Below, in pieces: positions 18,833 through 28,915 of a stretch of 64,000 nucleotides of DNA. The notes beneath the pieces were generated by a model. The model was not told where the DNA came from. It made no database searches and worked only from the letters and a program-made list of their open reading frames with translations. Within the stretch, counting starts at the first letter, position 1; every line of letters begins with the position of its first letter. The DNA is from Rahnella bonaserana. GTDB taxonomy: Bacteria; Pseudomonadota; Gammaproteobacteria; Enterobacterales; Enterobacteriaceae. The stretch lies in NCBI RefSeq assembly GCF_019049675.1, contig NZ_JAFMOW010000068.1, positions 372,001-436,000 on the forward strand, written 5' to 3'. Position numbers and translations under genes: made by a program.

Positions 18833-20022
18833 TAAATTTCTCCCCGGGCAGTCAGGATGTCGTGTACGGTGAAAATGTCTTTGTCGCCGCGACCTGACAA
18901 ATTCACGACCAGGATTTGTTCTTTCTCTGGCGTTTCCTTGATCAGTTTCAACGCATAAGCCAGCGCATGTGAGGATTCCAGTGCAGGAATAATCCCTTCA
19001 TGACGGGACAATTCTTTAAAGGCATCCAGCGCCTCATCATCGGTAATCGACACATATTCTGCACGGCCGATACTGTTAAGGAAGGCGTGTTGCGGGCCAA
19101 CGGACGGGAAATCCAGACCGGCTGAAATCGAGTAGGACTCTTCAATCTGACCTTCTGACGTCTGCATCATTGGCGCTTTCATGCCGAAATAAATACCGAC
19201 GTGACCGTGTTTGAGCGGCGCGCCGTGCTGGCCGGTTTCAATGCCCAGACCGCCCGGTTCAACACCAATCAGTTTCACACTGGTATCGTCGATGAAATCA
19301 GCAAACATGCCAATGGCATTGGAACCGCCGCCGACACAGGCAATCACTGCATCCGGCAGACAGCCTTCGCGTTCCTGCATCTGGGATTTGGTCTCTTCGC
19401 CGATCATGCGCTGGAATTCGCGCACGATAGTCGGATATGGATGCGGGCCTGCTGCGGTGCCCAGCATGTAGTGGGCTGTTTCATAGCTGCCGGACCAGTC
19501 ACGCAGTGCCTCATTACAGGCATCTTTCAGCGTGGATGAACCGCTATGTACCGGGATCACTTCCGCACCCATCAGGCGCATACGGAACACGTTTGGCGAC
19601 TGACGCTCAATGTCTTTGGCGCCCATATAAATGCGGCATTTCAGACCGAGCAGGGCGCAGGCCAGAGCCGATGCCACGCCGTGCTGTCCGGCACCGGTTT
19701 CAGCAATAATCTCTGTTTTGCCCATACGTTTTGCCAGCAATGCCTGACCCAACACCTGGTTAGTTTTATGAGCGCCGCCGTGCAGCAAATCTTCACGTTT
19801 TAGATAAAGCTTGGTTTTGGTGCCCGCGGTCAGGTTTTTGCACAAGGTCAGGGCTGTCGGACGACCTGCGTAGTTTTTCAGCAAATCAATAAATTCAGCC
19901 TGAAACTCCGGGTCGCGCTGTGCGCTGACAAAGGCTTCTTCCAGCTGGATCAGCGCAGGCATCAGAATTTGCGGAACATACTGGCCGCCAAATTCGCCGA
20001 AGTAGGGATTAAGTAAAGTCAT
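18832..20022 (-). CDS. trpB: Tryptophan synthase beta subunit
   Basis: TrpB condenses indole with serine to make tryptophan using pyridoxal phosphate. In the 396-residue chain the cofactor lysine is in [11 protein letters not shown] (about residue 87), and the phosphate-binding [10 protein letters not shown] is intact. The N-terminus [20 protein letters not shown] is typical. It follows trpC by 44 bp and overlaps trpA. No anomalies. Confidence 0.98.
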   Translation of the reverse strand: MTLLNPYFGEFGGQYVPQILMPALIQLEEAFVSAQRDPEFQAEFIDLLKNYAGRPTALTLCKNLTAGTKTKLYLKREDLLHGGAHKTNQVLGQALLAKRMGKTEIIAETGAGQHGVASALACALLGLKCRIYMGAKDIERQSPNVFRMRLMGAEVIPVHSGSSTLKDACNEALRDWSGSYETAHYMLGTAAGPHPYPTIVREFQRMIGEETKSQMQEREGCLPDAVIACVGGGSNAIGMFADFIDDTSVKLIGVEPGGLGIETGQHGAPLKHGHVGIYFGMKAPMMQTSEGQIEESYSISAGLDFPSVGPQHAFLNSIGRAEYVSITDDEALDAFKELSRHEGIIPALESSHALAYALKLIKETPEKEQILVVNLSGRGDKDIFTVHDILTARGEI

Positions 20023-20066
20023 GTTATTCCGTCCTGTCTGTCAATTTTTGCGTCATTGCGTGCGGC

Positions 20067-21431
20067 TTAATACGCCCGCAATGTCTGAAATACGGCGGTA
20101 ATTTTTTCGGCATCTTTGATGCCCGGCTCGCTTTCTACACCTGAGTTGAAATCCAGTCCTGCACAACCGAGTTGTGCGGCCTCGACGCAGTTATCAGCGC
20201 TCAGGCCACCGGCAAGTAACGTGTTGCCTAAATCCTGGCCAGCCAGTTTGCTCCAGTCGAACCGCTGACCGGTGCCGCCTTTGCCATTGTCCAGCACGTA
20301 ACGATCTACATGATTCAGATCGCGGGCTGGCAATGTGTCTTTGACACTCAGCGCTTTCCAGATCTGCACTGCTTCCGGCAGCGTTTCGCGCAGTTCATCG
20401 ATATATGCCTGATTCTCATCGCCGTGAAGTTGCACGGCGGTCAGTTCCAGTGCCTGTGCGGTTTGTGCCACATTGCTGACGGCATCATCGCGGAACACGC
20501 CGACATATTTCAGCGGTGCGCCGTTCTGCACGTCTTTAGCCAGCGTTTGTGTCACGAAACGCGGTGAGGTTTCGACAAAAATCAGACCGCCATAGATGGC
20601 ACCGGCTTCGTACGCCGCTTTGGCGTCCTGCGCGCGGGTCAGACCGCACACTTTATTGTCGCCGAGCAGCACACGACGCACGGCAGCGGACAAGTCTTGT
20701 TCCGACATCAGCGCGCTGCCAATCAGAAAACCATTCGCGAAGCGGCTGAGCTCACGGATTTGCCCGTAAGTATTAATGCCCGATTCGCTGATGACGGTGA
20801 CACCATGCGGCACGCGCGGTGCCAGTTCACGGGTGCGGTTCAGGTCGATGGATAGATCGCGCAGGTCGCGGTTATTGATCCCTACCACTTTAGCTTTCAG
20901 CTTAACAGCGCGATCCAGTTCTTCTTCATTACTGGCTTCGGTCAGCACGCCCATGTTAAGGCTGTGAGCGACGGCGACGAGCTGAACATACTGATCGTCA
21001 TCCAGCACTGACAGCATCAGTAAAATTGCATCGGCCTGATAAAAACGGGCCAGATGGATCTGATACGGGTCGATAATGAAATCTTTGCACAGCACTGGCT
21101 GTGTGACGGTTTTGCTCACCAGTGGCAGGAAATCAAAGCTGCCCTGGAAGTATTTCTCATCGGTTAATACCGAAATGGCAGAAGCGTAATCTTTATAAAC
21201 GTTGGCGATTTCTACCGGATCGAAATTCTCGCGGATCTTGCCTTTCGACGGAGAGGCTTGTTTGCACTCCAGAATGAAGGCGGTTCTTGCACCTTGCAGG
21301 GCATGGTAGAAATTACGCTGGCTCTGAGTTATTTCGTTCTGAAAGCTGGCCAGTGGTTGTTGTTCTTTGCGTGCCGCGACCCAAACTTCCTTATCGCGAA
21401 CAATTTTGTGGAGCACGGTTTCCTGCTGCAT
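20067..21431 (-). CDS. trpC: Bifunctional indole-3-glycerol phosphate synthase / phosphoribosylanthranilate isomerase
   Basis: This fused enzyme carries two TIM barrels. The first (residues 1 to about 255) is indole-3-glycerol phosphate synthase, with ILECKQASPSKG and LCKDFIIDPYQI; the second is phosphoribosylanthranilate isomerase, opening at KVCGLTRAQDA and ending with AGLDFNSGVESEPGIKD. The ATG at 21431 gives 454 residues. A GTG immediately upstream (21434) is also in frame and abuts the trpD stop. The TrpC-TrpF fusion is the enterobacterial arrangement. Confidence 0.97.
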   Translation of the reverse strand: MQQETVLHKIVRDKEVWVAARKEQQPLASFQNEITQSQRNFYHALQGARTAFILECKQASPSKGKIRENFDPVEIANVYKDYASAISVLTDEKYFQGSFDFLPLVSKTVTQPVLCKDFIIDPYQIHLARFYQADAILLMLSVLDDDQYVQLVAVAHSLNMGVLTEASNEEELDRAVKLKAKVVGINNRDLRDLSIDLNRTRELAPRVPHGVTVISESGINTYGQIRELSRFANGFLIGSALMSEQDLSAAVRRVLLGDNKVCGLTRAQDAKAAYEAGAIYGGLIFVETSPRFVTQTLAKDVQNGAPLKYVGVFRDDAVSNVAQTAQALELTAVQLHGDENQAYIDELRETLPEAVQIWKALSVKDTLPARDLNHVDRYVLDNGKGGTGQRFDWSKLAGQDLGNTLLAGGLSADNCVEAAQLGCAGLDFNSGVESEPGIKDAEKITAVFQTLRAY

Positions 21432-21434
21432 CAC

Positions 21435-22448
21435 TTATCCTCTTGCTGCCAATGCCAGCACGCGCTGGTAAGGTTCACCGCTGCGCATGACGGCCAAAGC
21501 CTGTTGTGCGTTTTGCTTTAAATCTTCCTGACCGAACAGACGCAGTAACATCGCCACATTGACGGCTACCGCGGCTTCATGGGCCGGATCTCCTTTACCT
21601 TGTAATAAGCGTGCCAGAATGTCACGGTTTTCTTCCGGCTCGCCGCCCAGCAAGGATTCAATCGGATAATTATCCAGACCAAAGTCTTGTGGCGTCAGTT
21701 CGTAAGTGGTGATTTTACCGTCTTTCAGCTCGGCAACTTGTGTGGCTGCGTGGATAGCAACCTCATCCATTCCGCCACCGTGAACCACTGCCGCACGTTC
21801 ATAACCCAGCGCATGCAAAGTTTCAGCAATCGGCTGCACCAGTTCCGGGCTGTACACGCCAATCAGCGCCAGCGGCGGACGTGCCGGATTAATCAGCGGG
21901 CCCAGCACGTTAAACAGCGTGCGGGTTTTCAGCGTTTTTCGTACCGGCATCGCATGGCGAAAGCCGGTGTGGTATTGCGGTGCGAACAGGAAACACACGT
22001 TCAGGTCATCAAGTGCTGCACGGGATTCTTGCGCAGGCATATCCAGACGTATGCCAAAAGCAGCCAGTAAATCCGACGAGCCCGAACGGCTCGATACACT
22101 GCGGTTACCGTGTTTTGCAACACGAGCGCCACACGCCGCCGCCACGAAGGCGCTGGCGGTAGAAATGTTGATGCTGTTGGTGCCGTCGCCACCGGTGCCG
22201 ACGATGTCTGCGAACGGGTAATCAGGGCGCGGGAAAGGTTCGGCGTGTGCCAGTAAGGCTTTAGCTGCTCCGGCGATTTCAGCCGGTTGCTCGCCACGCA
22301 CTTTCATGCTGATTAATGCACCGGCCAGCTGCGCCGGTTCCAGTTCGCCATTCACGATGGCGGTAAATAACTGCTGGCTTTCTTCCTGCGTCATCGTCTG
22401 AGCGCGAAACAGATTTTCGAGAATGCCGGGAATAGTTTGCGTTTGCAT
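21435..22448 (-). CDS. trpD: Anthranilate phosphoribosyltransferase
   Basis: TrpD transfers phosphoribose from PRPP to anthranilate. The 337-residue chain has the PRPP-binding glycine-rich loop [14 protein letters not shown] (residues 84-97) and [17 protein letters not shown]. In E. coli this domain is fused to the TrpG glutaminase; here it stands alone and starts 11 bp after trpG, as in Serratia and Yersinia. [16 protein letters not shown] is the start, with AGGAG upstream. Confidence 0.97.
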   Translation of the reverse strand: MQTQTIPGILENLFRAQTMTQEESQQLFTAIVNGELEPAQLAGALISMKVRGEQPAEIAGAAKALLAHAEPFPRPDYPFADIVGTGGDGTNSINISTASAFVAAACGARVAKHGNRSVSSRSGSSDLLAAFGIRLDMPAQESRAALDDLNVCFLFAPQYHTGFRHAMPVRKTLKTRTLFNVLGPLINPARPPLALIGVYSPELVQPIAETLHALGYERAAVVHGGGMDEVAIHAATQVAELKDGKITTYELTPQDFGLDNYPIESLLGGEPEENRDILARLLQGKGDPAHEAAVAVNVAMLLRLFGQEDLKQNAQQALAVMRSGEPYQRVLALAARG

Positions 22449-22459
22449 GACAGTTCTCC

Positions 22460-23038
22460 TTACGCCAAAGCCCAGGCCAGTGTCTGCTCAAGCAGACGGG
22501 CGCCCTGTGAAGTTAAGATGGATTCCGGATGGAACTGGAAACCGCAAACGCGATCTTCTTCATGACGCACTGCCATCACCATGTCACCGAAACGGGCGTT
22601 AACGGTCAGACCGTCGGGGATCTGGCTGCCGACCAGCGAGTGATAGCGGGCCACCGGCAGCGGGTTATTCATACCGGCAAACATTGCTTCGTTGTCATGC
22701 GTAATTGAAGACGCTTTACCGTGCAGGATTTCACCCGCCTGACCCACAAACCCGCCATAGGTTTCCACAATCGCCTGATGACCCAGACAGATGCCGATAA
22801 TCGGCAGCTGGCCGCGCAGACGTTTCAGCAGTTCAGGCATGCAACCTGCTTCGGAAGGCGTACCCGGACCCGGAGAAAGCACCAGCACCGGTTTTTCCAG
22901 TTGGCTGAGTTTTTCAATAATCACGTCAGCTGGGATCTGATTGCGGTAAATCACCACATTGTGACCGCTTGAACGCAGCTGATCGACGAGGTTGTAAGTA
23001 AAGGAATCGACGTTATCGATGAGTAAGATATCGGCCAT
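22460..23038 (-). CDS. trpG: Anthranilate synthase glutaminase component
   Basis: TrpG hydrolyses glutamine and feeds ammonia to TrpE. The start at [17 protein letters not shown] (23038) gives 192 residues and leaves a single base after the trpE stop, showing coupling; an upstream in-frame extension runs into trpE and is not credible. The class I glutamine amidotransferase triad is visible: Cys in GICLGHQ and the His/Glu pair in FQFHPES. Conserved [11 protein letters not shown] is present. Confidence 0.97.
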   Translation of the reverse strand: MADILLIDNVDSFTYNLVDQLRSSGHNVVIYRNQIPADVIIEKLSQLEKPVLVLSPGPGTPSEAGCMPELLKRLRGQLPIIGICLGHQAIVETYGGFVGQAGEILHGKASSITHDNEAMFAGMNNPLPVARYHSLVGSQIPDGLTVNARFGDMVMAVRHEEDRVCGFQFHPESILTSQGARLLEQTLAWALA

Positions 23039-23039
23039 C

Positions 23040-24602
23040 TTAAAATACCTCTTTCGCATTGTGGGCGGTGGCGATGGCGCGCAGCACTGCACGGGCTTTA
23101 TTACGGGTTTCATCGGCTTCAGCTTGCGGGATGGAATCCAGCACTACGCCGCCGCCGGCCTGCACGGTAGCGATGCCGTCTTCGACATACGCAGAGCGGA
23201 TCACGATGCAAGTATCTAAATCACCGTGAGCGGTGAAGTAGCCTACCGCGCCGCCGTAGCTACCCCGACGGGTCTGCTCGGAACCCGAAATCAGCTGCAT
23301 GGCGCGTACTTTCGGTGCGCCGGTCAGCGTGCCCATATTCATAACGGCCTGATAAGCATGCAACACATCAAGGTCATGACGCAGTGTGCCGACCACGCGG
23401 GACACCAGATGCATCACGAAAGAGTAACGGTCAACTTTGGTCAGGTCGGCAACGTAGCGGCTGCCCGGTTCGCAGATACGTGCCAGATCGTTACGCGCTA
23501 AATCCACCAGCATCAGATGCTCAGCCAGTTCTTTATGATCGGTACGCATTTCCAGTTCGATACGGCTGTCGAGATCTAAATCCAGCGAGCCGTCAGCACG
23601 GCGACCACGAGGGCGGGTTCCGGCAATCGGATAGATTTCAATCTGGCGATTCGTCGCGTCATATTTCAGCGCGCTCTCAGGCGATGCGCCGAACAACGTG
23701 AAATCGTTGTCCTGCATGAAGAACATGTACGGACTCGGATTATTGTTTTTCAGCGTTTCATACGCGGCCAGCGGGGCAGGGCACGGAAGTGAGAAACGAC
23801 GTGAAGGCACGACCTGGAAAATTTCACCGGCGCGGATCGCCACTTTCATTTTCTCAACAACGGCACCGAACACTTCATCACTCTGGTTCACGCTCAGTTG
23901 CATTTCCGGCACGCTCTGATGCGGAATGGTGTGCGCCGGTAACTGCAGCTGATGTTGCAACTGTTCCAGACGCTCGTGCAGGCGCTGTTTCTCTTCAGCG
24001 GAAGGCGTAAACAGGCTGGCCTGAAGACGGCAGGAGCGGTGCTGATGGTCAAGCACCAGCAGGGTTTCTGCAAGATAGAAACAGAAATCCGGGCAGCGCT
24101 GGTCAGAAGGCAGTTGTGGCAAATCTTCAAAACCGGCGACCAGGTCATAAGCAAACAGACCGCCGAGGAACATGGCCTCGCGCTCATCAGCAGGCGTTTC
24201 AACCGAAGTCAGAATGCTGCGCAGTGCATCAAACACAGAACGCGAACGCAGACGCGCATCTTCGTCCTGCATTTGATCAATAGACGGGAAGCTCAGTTCG
24301 CGACCGTTCGGGCGGACATCATTGCGAATTTCAGCCGGTAACGCGGCGTCAATCAGTGACAGTAAAGAAGCGCCGTTGGGGGTGAGTGCCTGAATCGAAA
24401 CCCGGGAACCCAGCGCGGTAATGCGCAGGGCGCTGTCGACAATCAACAGGCTCTTCAGGTTTTCTTTGCTCGTCACTTCGGAGGACTCGAGCAGCAGTGT
24501 GGCCGGGCGCGCGCCGCAAAGTTGGTGGAAAATGGCCGTCGGGTCGCCGCGGTAACATCCTTCTGCGGTCAGCAATTCTAATCGTGGTTTCTGAATAGTC
24601 AT
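23040..24602 (-). CDS. trpE: Anthranilate synthase component I
   Basis: TrpE converts chorismate and ammonia to anthranilate and is the feedback-controlled entry to tryptophan synthesis. The 520-residue protein equals the E. coli length. The tryptophan-binding regulatory motif [15 protein letters not shown] lies near residue 36. The catalytic domain includes [32 protein letters not shown] and the C-terminal [15 protein letters not shown]. It is the first structural gene after the attenuator. Confidence 0.98.
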   Translation of the reverse strand: MTIQKPRLELLTAEGCYRGDPTAIFHQLCGARPATLLLESSEVTSKENLKSLLIVDSALRITALGSRVSIQALTPNGASLLSLIDAALPAEIRNDVRPNGRELSFPSIDQMQDEDARLRSRSVFDALRSILTSVETPADEREAMFLGGLFAYDLVAGFEDLPQLPSDQRCPDFCFYLAETLLVLDHQHRSCRLQASLFTPSAEEKQRLHERLEQLQHQLQLPAHTIPHQSVPEMQLSVNQSDEVFGAVVEKMKVAIRAGEIFQVVPSRRFSLPCPAPLAAYETLKNNNPSPYMFFMQDNDFTLFGASPESALKYDATNRQIEIYPIAGTRPRGRRADGSLDLDLDSRIELEMRTDHKELAEHLMLVDLARNDLARICEPGSRYVADLTKVDRYSFVMHLVSRVVGTLRHDLDVLHAYQAVMNMGTLTGAPKVRAMQLISGSEQTRRGSYGGAVGYFTAHGDLDTCIVIRSAYVEDGIATVQAGGGVVLDSIPQAEADETRNKARAVLRAIATAHNAKEVF

Positions 24603-24660
24603 TTTGCTTCCTGAAATTTTCTCAACGTTTCTGTAAAACGGATTTCAAATAGACGGCCAC

Positions 24661-24684
24661 AAAAAAGCCCGCATTATGCGGGCT
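24661..24684 (-). terminator. trp attenuator terminator (3:4 hairpin)
   Basis: On the minus strand AGCCCGCA and TGCGGGCT form an 8-bp stem with a 3-nt loop followed by six T residues, 59 bp ahead of trpE and about 40 bp after the leader peptide stop. The sequence is almost that of the E. coli trp attenuator. Confidence 0.93.
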
Positions 24685-24722
24685 TCGGAAATCTTGCAGC
24701 GTCTGATGACAGCTATGCGTGA

Positions 24723-24785
24723 TTATTCCGCCCGCCAAAGGGAAGTACGCCACCCGCTGAGAACCGCCATCATGTGTGTTTTCAT
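24723..24785 (-). CDS. trpL: trp operon leader peptide TrpL
   Basis: A 20-codon leader frame ends about 40 bp before the attenuator terminator. It contains the family core GWRTS and two tryptophan codons, at positions 12 and 17. In E. coli TrpL the two are adjacent; here four codons lie between them. Translation may start at this ATG or one codon earlier (24788); AAGAG lies a few bases upstream. Ribosome stalling at the tryptophan codons would favour the antiterminator. Confidence 0.88.
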   Translation of the reverse strand: MKTHMMAVLSGWRTSLWRAE

Positions 24786-24888
24786 CATCAGACACTCTTG
24801 TTTGTTTATGAAGCTAACGTCTTTGAAACGTAAGCTTTCTGAATCGGTTTGTCACGTTGTTCATTGCTGAACTGTCCCGTGAACTTGC

Positions 24889-24922
24889 GTACTAGTAAAC
24901 TAGTTCAGCGATGTAAAGTCAA
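24889..24922 (-). promoter_or_regulatory. trp promoter and TrpR operator
   Basis: The minus strand has TTGACT (24922-24917) and TTTACT (24899-24894) with a 17-bp spacer. The near-perfect operator GAACTAGTTTACTAGTAC (24906-24889) overlaps the -10 element exactly as in E. coli, so repressor and polymerase compete. Confidence 0.93.
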
Positions 24923-25083
24923 CCCTCTTTTTCATGCACTTCCCCCCTTTAGTGCGGCTGTATTATGCAAAAAGTGTTATCGCACCGTTACAGTGCGTAG
25001 CATCAGGGGGGAAATCATCCCTAACGTGAGAAGCACTAACGCGTTATGATGAGTGCTGCATTCAAAACAGGTTAATTCCCCAC

Positions 25084-26013
25084 GTGACGACGACTTTACC
25101 CATAAACACTTCATCTTCAGCAGACGATCAGACCACCAGCACTGCATTCACGATCTACGATCTTCACAGCCATACCACGGCTTCGGACGGCTATTTATCC
25201 CCTGAAGCACTGGTCGCGCGTGCGGTAGAAATGCGGGTGGGCATTCTGGCGATCACCGATCACGACAGCACGGAAGGGCTGGCGCGGGCGGCAAAGGCCA
25301 TTGCTGAAAATCAGCTGCCGCTGCAACTGGTGAACGGTGTTGAAATTTCTACATTGTGGGAAAACCATGAAATTCACATTGTCGGACTGGGCATCGACCC
25401 TTCGCATCCGGCGATGATCGAACTGCTGAAAGTGCAGGCCGATTTGCGCCAGCAACGTGCGCAGGAAATGGGCCGCCGTCTGGCAAAAGCGCGTATCGAA
25501 GGTGCATGGGAAGGCGCGCTGCGTCTGGCCGACGGCGGTGCCGTCACCCGGGCGCACTTTGCCCGCTATCTGGTGGAATTCGGTGTGGCTGACAATATCG
25601 CCCAGGTGTTCAAAAAATTCCTCGCTAAAGGCAAGACCGGCTACGTTCCGCCACAGTGGTGTACAATAGAACAAGCGATTGATGCAATTCATCAGTCTGG
25701 CGGACAGGCCGTAGTCGCCCATCCGGGGCGTTATGACTTGTCCACAAAATGGCTGAAACGCCTGCTCGCGTTCTTTGCAGAACAGGGCGGCGATGCCATG
25801 GAAGTCGCGCAGTGTCAGCAGGCCCCCAATGAGCGTGCGCAACTGGCGACTTACGCCCGTGACTATAATCTGCTCGCCTCGCAGGGTTCTGATTTCCATC
25901 AGCCCTGTTCGTGGATTGAGCTGGGGCGCAAACTTTGGCTACCCGCAGGCGTTGAACCGGTATGGCAACACTGGCCGGTCGCCGGGAAACAGCCTGAAAT
26001 TGAACCGGTCTGA
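25084..26013 (+). CDS. rnm: RNase AM / 5'-3' exoribonuclease, PHP-domain (YciV)
   Basis: Rnm (formerly YciV, also called TrpH) is a PHP-family phosphoesterase shown in E. coli to mature the 5' ends of ribosomal RNAs and to hydrolyse short nucleotides. The metal-binding motifs are present: DLHSHTTASDG (near residue 26), ITDHDSTEG, NGVEIST, VVAHPGR and GSDFHQP. The GTG start at 25084 gives 309 residues, with an N-terminal tail about 17 longer than in E. coli; the ribosome site is weak, so a later start is possible. It is divergent from trp and followed by yciO. Confidence 0.94.
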   Translation: MTTTLPINTSSSADDQTTSTAFTIYDLHSHTTASDGYLSPEALVARAVEMRVGILAITDHDSTEGLARAAKAIAENQLPLQLVNGVEISTLWENHEIHIVGLGIDPSHPAMIELLKVQADLRQQRAQEMGRRLAKARIEGAWEGALRLADGGAVTRAHFARYLVEFGVADNIAQVFKKFLAKGKTGYVPPQWCTIEQAIDAIHQSGGQAVVAHPGRYDLSTKWLKRLLAFFAEQGGDAMEVAQCQQAPNERAQLATYARDYNLLASQGSDFHQPCSWIELGRKLWLPAGVEPVWQHWPVAGKQPEIEPV

Positions 26014-26047
26014 AGCCCGACCGCAGAAGAAGAATTAAGAGGGAACA

Positions 26048-26668
26048 ATGAGTCAATATTTTTATATTCACCCCGAGAATCCGCAGCCACGTCTGATTAA
26101 TCAGGCGGTTGAATTACTGCGCAAGGGGAATGTGATCGTTTATCCGACGGACTCAGGCTATGCGCTGGGTTGTCGTCTGGAAGAAAAGAACGCGATGGAG
26201 CGCATTTGCCGCATCCGTCAGTTAGACGGAAACCACAACTTTACCCTGATGTGCCGTGACCTCTCTGAGCTGTCCACCTACGCTTACGTTGATAATTCGG
26301 CATTTCGTCTGATCAAAAATAACACGCCAGGCAACTACACGTTCATCCTCAAAGCGACCAAAGAAGTGCCGCGTCGCCTGATGAGTGAGAAACGTAAAAC
26401 GATTGGTCTGCGCGTGCCGTCAAACCCGATTGCTGTCGCATTACTGGACGTACTGGGTGAGCCGCTGATGTCCACCACGCTGATGCTGCCGGGCAATGAC
26501 TTTGCAGAATCTGATCCGGAAGACATCAAAGATCATTTAGGCAAGCTGGTGGATCTGGTCATTGATGGCGGATCCCTGGGGCAGCAACCGACGACGGTGA
26601 TTGACCTGACCGAAGCGTCACCGGAAGTGATTCGTGAAGGTGCGGGGGATCCGGCGCCTTTCCGCTGA
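26048..26668 (+). CDS. yciO: YciO, Sua5/YrdC-family protein
   Basis: YciO is a paralogue of TsaC/Sua5, which make threonylcarbamoyl-AMP for tRNA t6A. The 206-residue chain contains the YrdC-fold markers YPTDSGYALG (residues 33-42), KNNTPGNYTFILKAT and VPSNPIAVALLD. Its own activity is much weaker or different from TsaC in E. coli. The ribosome site AAGAGGG precedes the ATG. It lies 34 bp after rnm, so the two are probably cotranscribed. Confidence 0.94.
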   Translation: MSQYFYIHPENPQPRLINQAVELLRKGNVIVYPTDSGYALGCRLEEKNAMERICRIRQLDGNHNFTLMCRDLSELSTYAYVDNSAFRLIKNNTPGNYTFILKATKEVPRRLMSEKRKTIGLRVPSNPIAVALLDVLGEPLMSTTLMLPGNDFAESDPEDIKDHLGKLVDLVIDGGSLGQQPTTVIDLTEASPEVIREGAGDPAPFR

Positions 26669-26889
26669 TCTTTCCGTGAGACATTTTTTGCATTTTGTTT
26701 GAAAAATAATCAGCCCGTAAAGTCCTTAGCGGGATACAAATTACCGATAAATGTGTATAATGGCGGGCTGACTTTTTTGTAAGTCGTTGTATCACTACGC
26801 AATAACTGAATTTTGGCGGGCAGATGGCGAATCACGTCATGCTGCCGGCTCCCCCCGACGCCTGTGAAGGCGACAAATGAGGCTGCTCA

Positions 26890-28200
26890 ATGAGCGAGAA
26901 GTATAATTCCCAGAAGCACACCAGCGATAAAGCCAAACCGGCACGTCCATCTGGTGACAAGCCAAAAAGTGGCAGAAATTCCGGCGCAGCAAAAAGCCGT
27001 CCGGAACCGTCACGGGCTGAAAAACGCGGCGAAAAGCCACGTACTGACAAACCACGTACAGATAAACCACGCAGCGACAAGCCGCGTTCAGACAAACCAC
27101 GTTCTGACGCAGGCCGCGGCGATTCACGCACCGAAAACTCCCGTATAGAAAAACCACGTACAGGCAAACCGGGTCGTCCGGAAAATGCCCGCGGAGAAAA
27201 ACCTCGCGCGCCGCTGAAACCGCGTGGTACCAAACCTAAAGCTGAAACACTGTTTGATGAAAACGGTGACGAAGAAGAAGTGAAATACCAGAAGCCGAAG
27301 AACGCACTGGACAGCACCGAAGGGCAAAGCGAAAAGCTGCAAAAAGTCCTTGCGCGTGCAGGTCATGGTTCACGTCGCGAAGTCGAAGCAATGATTCAGG
27401 CTGGCCGCGTCAGCGTTGACGGTAAGATTTCCACACTGGGCGACCGCGTGGAAGTCACCGGCGGCACCAAAATTCGTCTTGATGGCCACGTTCTGTCAGT
27501 GATGGAATCGCAGGACACCGTTTGCCGCGTGCTGGCGTACTACAAGCCGGAAGGCGAGTTGTGTACGCGCAGCGATCCGGAAGGCCGTCCGACCGTCTTT
27601 GACCGCCTGCCAAAAATGCGCGGTTCACGCTGGATTGCGGTAGGTCGTCTGGATGTTAACACTTCCGGCCTGCTGTTATTCACCACCGACGGTGAACTGG
27701 CTAACCGCCTGATGCACCCGAGCCGTGAAGTTGAGCGTGAATATGCCGTACGTGTGTTCGGTCAGGTTGATGATGAAAAAATCAAACAACTGAGCCGTGG
27801 TGTGCAGCTGGAAGACGGTCCTGCGGCCTTCCGCTCGATCAAATTCCAGGGCGGGGAAGGCCTGAACCAGTGGTACAACGTGACCCTGACAGAAGGGCGT
27901 AACCGTGAAGTTCGCCGTTTGTGGGAAGCCGTTGGCGTGCAGGTGAGTCGTCTGATCCGTGTACGTTATGGTGATCTGAATCTGCCTAAAGGCTTGCCTC
28001 GTGGCGGCTATAAAGAGCTGGATCTGCCAGACATCAACTATCTGCGCACACTGGTTGATATGACCGAAGAAACCGTCAGCAAACTGCCGGTTGAACGTGA
28101 CCGTCGTCGTGTGAAAGCTAACCAGATCCGTCGTGCTGTTAAGCGCCACACTCAGGTTGCTCCGGCACGTCGTACAACCGGACCGGCAAAACGGGGTTAA
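26890..28200 (+). CDS. rluB: 23S rRNA pseudouridine(2605) synthase RluB with long basic N-terminal tail
   Basis: RluB forms pseudouridine at position 2605 of 23S rRNA. The catalytic domain has an S4 domain ([18 protein letters not shown]), the active-site motif [16 protein letters not shown] with the catalytic Asp, and [15 protein letters not shown]. It is unusual in size: 436 residues against 291 in E. coli. The extra roughly 145 residues lie between MSEK and the S4 domain and are Lys/Arg/Pro-rich, with five tandem copies of KPR(T/S)D. No ATG lies at the point where the E. coli protein would begin, so the tail is part of the protein. It probably binds RNA. Confidence 0.93.
   Translation: MSEKYNSQKHTSDKAKPARPSGDKPKSGRNSGAAKSRPEPSRAEKRGEKPRTDKPRTDKPRSDKPRSDKPRSDAGRGDSRTENSRIEKPRTGKPGRPENARGEKPRAPLKPRGTKPKAETLFDENGDEEEVKYQKPKNALDSTEGQSEKLQKVLARAGHGSRREVEAMIQAGRVSVDGKISTLGDRVEVTGGTKIRLDGHVLSVMESQDTVCRVLAYYKPEGELCTRSDPEGRPTVFDRLPKMRGSRWIAVGRLDVNTSGLLLFTTDGELANRLMHPSREVEREYAVRVFGQVDDEKIKQLSRGVQLEDGPAAFRSIKFQGGEGLNQWYNVTLTEGRNREVRRLWEAVGVQVSRLIRVRYGDLNLPKGLPRGGYKELDLPDINYLRTLVDMTEETVSKLPVERDRRRVKANQIRRAVKRHTQVAPARRTTGPAKRG
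27034..27108 (+). repeat. Five tandem 15-bp units encoding KPR(T/S)D
   Basis: Five in-frame 15-bp units within rluB encode [20 protein letters not shown] and KPRSD. Synonymous codons differ between units (CGT/CGC, AAA/AAG, TCA/TCT/AGC), so the peptide repeat is kept while the DNA has diverged. Confidence 0.9.
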
Positions 28201-28235
28201 TCGCTGACAAGCGAGGCACTTGCGTCTATGCTCAT

Positions 28236-28266
28236 AAACCGCAGTCAGTGACTGCGGTTTTTTTTG
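28236..28266 (+). terminator. rluB terminator
   Basis: AAACCGCAGTCA and TGACTGCGGTTT form a perfect stem followed by a T-run, 36 bp after the rluB stop. Confidence 0.95.
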
Positions 28267-28336
28267 CTCAAAATTCAGGGCATAACGTCATTTCAGACGA
28301 ATATTGAATTAACAAACGGAAAGCAAGGAACCGATT

Positions 28337-28891
28337 ATGATGCTGATCACCGGCGGTGCCCGCAGCGGCAAAAGCCGTTTTGCCGAGCAGATAGCTGAAA
28401 AACGTGGCGGCGAGGTGCTGTATATCGCCACCTCAATCGTGACCGATGCAGAAATGGCGGAGAGGATCCGCTATCACCAGCAACAACGTCCGGCTCACTG
28501 GCATACTTTTGAAAGCTATCGCGATCTGGGAGACGTCGTGCGTGCGCATCAGGCGCAGTTTCCGACCATTATTATCGAGTGCATTACGACGCTTATCACC
28601 AATCTTTTGTTTGATATTGCCGGTGAAACATCCCCGGAAAATATGGATTTTGACGCCATAGAGCGGCATATTTTTGCGCAAGTTGAACAACTGATGGAAG
28701 CTGCGCAACATCCTGAATCTGAAGTGATTATTGTCACCAACGAAGTGGGCATGGGCATTGTGCCGGACAACCAGCTGGCGCGGCGTTTTCGTGATATCGC
28801 CGGTCGGGTGAATCAGCAACTGGCCTCTGCAGCGGACGATGTCTACCTGATCGTCTCCGGTATTCCGTTACCGGTGAAAACATCGGAATAA
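28337..28891 (+). CDS. cobU: Adenosylcobinamide kinase / adenosylcobinamide-phosphate guanylyltransferase
   Basis: CobU phosphorylates adenosylcobinamide and then adds GMP to give adenosylcobinamide-GDP for assembly of the lower ligand loop. The P-loop GGARSGKSRFAEQ lies at residues 6-18, the region RIRYHQQQRPAHW carries the guanylylated histidine, and TNEVGMGIVP is the family signature. The 184-residue length is typical. The first of two adjacent ATG codons is used; AAGGAA lies upstream. It opens a four-gene cluster cobU-cobS-cobC-cobT, and no cobalamin riboswitch fits in the short gap before it. Confidence 0.95.
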   Translation: MMLITGGARSGKSRFAEQIAEKRGGEVLYIATSIVTDAEMAERIRYHQQQRPAHWHTFESYRDLGDVVRAHQAQFPTIIIECITTLITNLLFDIAGETSPENMDFDAIERHIFAQVEQLMEAAQHPESEVIIVTNEVGMGIVPDNQLARRFRDIAGRVNQQLASAADDVYLIVSGIPLPVKTSE

Positions 28892-28915
28892 AACCATTCA
28901 GAAAGGGAATTGATT

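Noticed and set aside
28201-28336. Possible cobalamin riboswitch before cobU
   Set aside because: After the rluB terminator only about 70 bp remain, too short, and no B12-box type sequence is visible.
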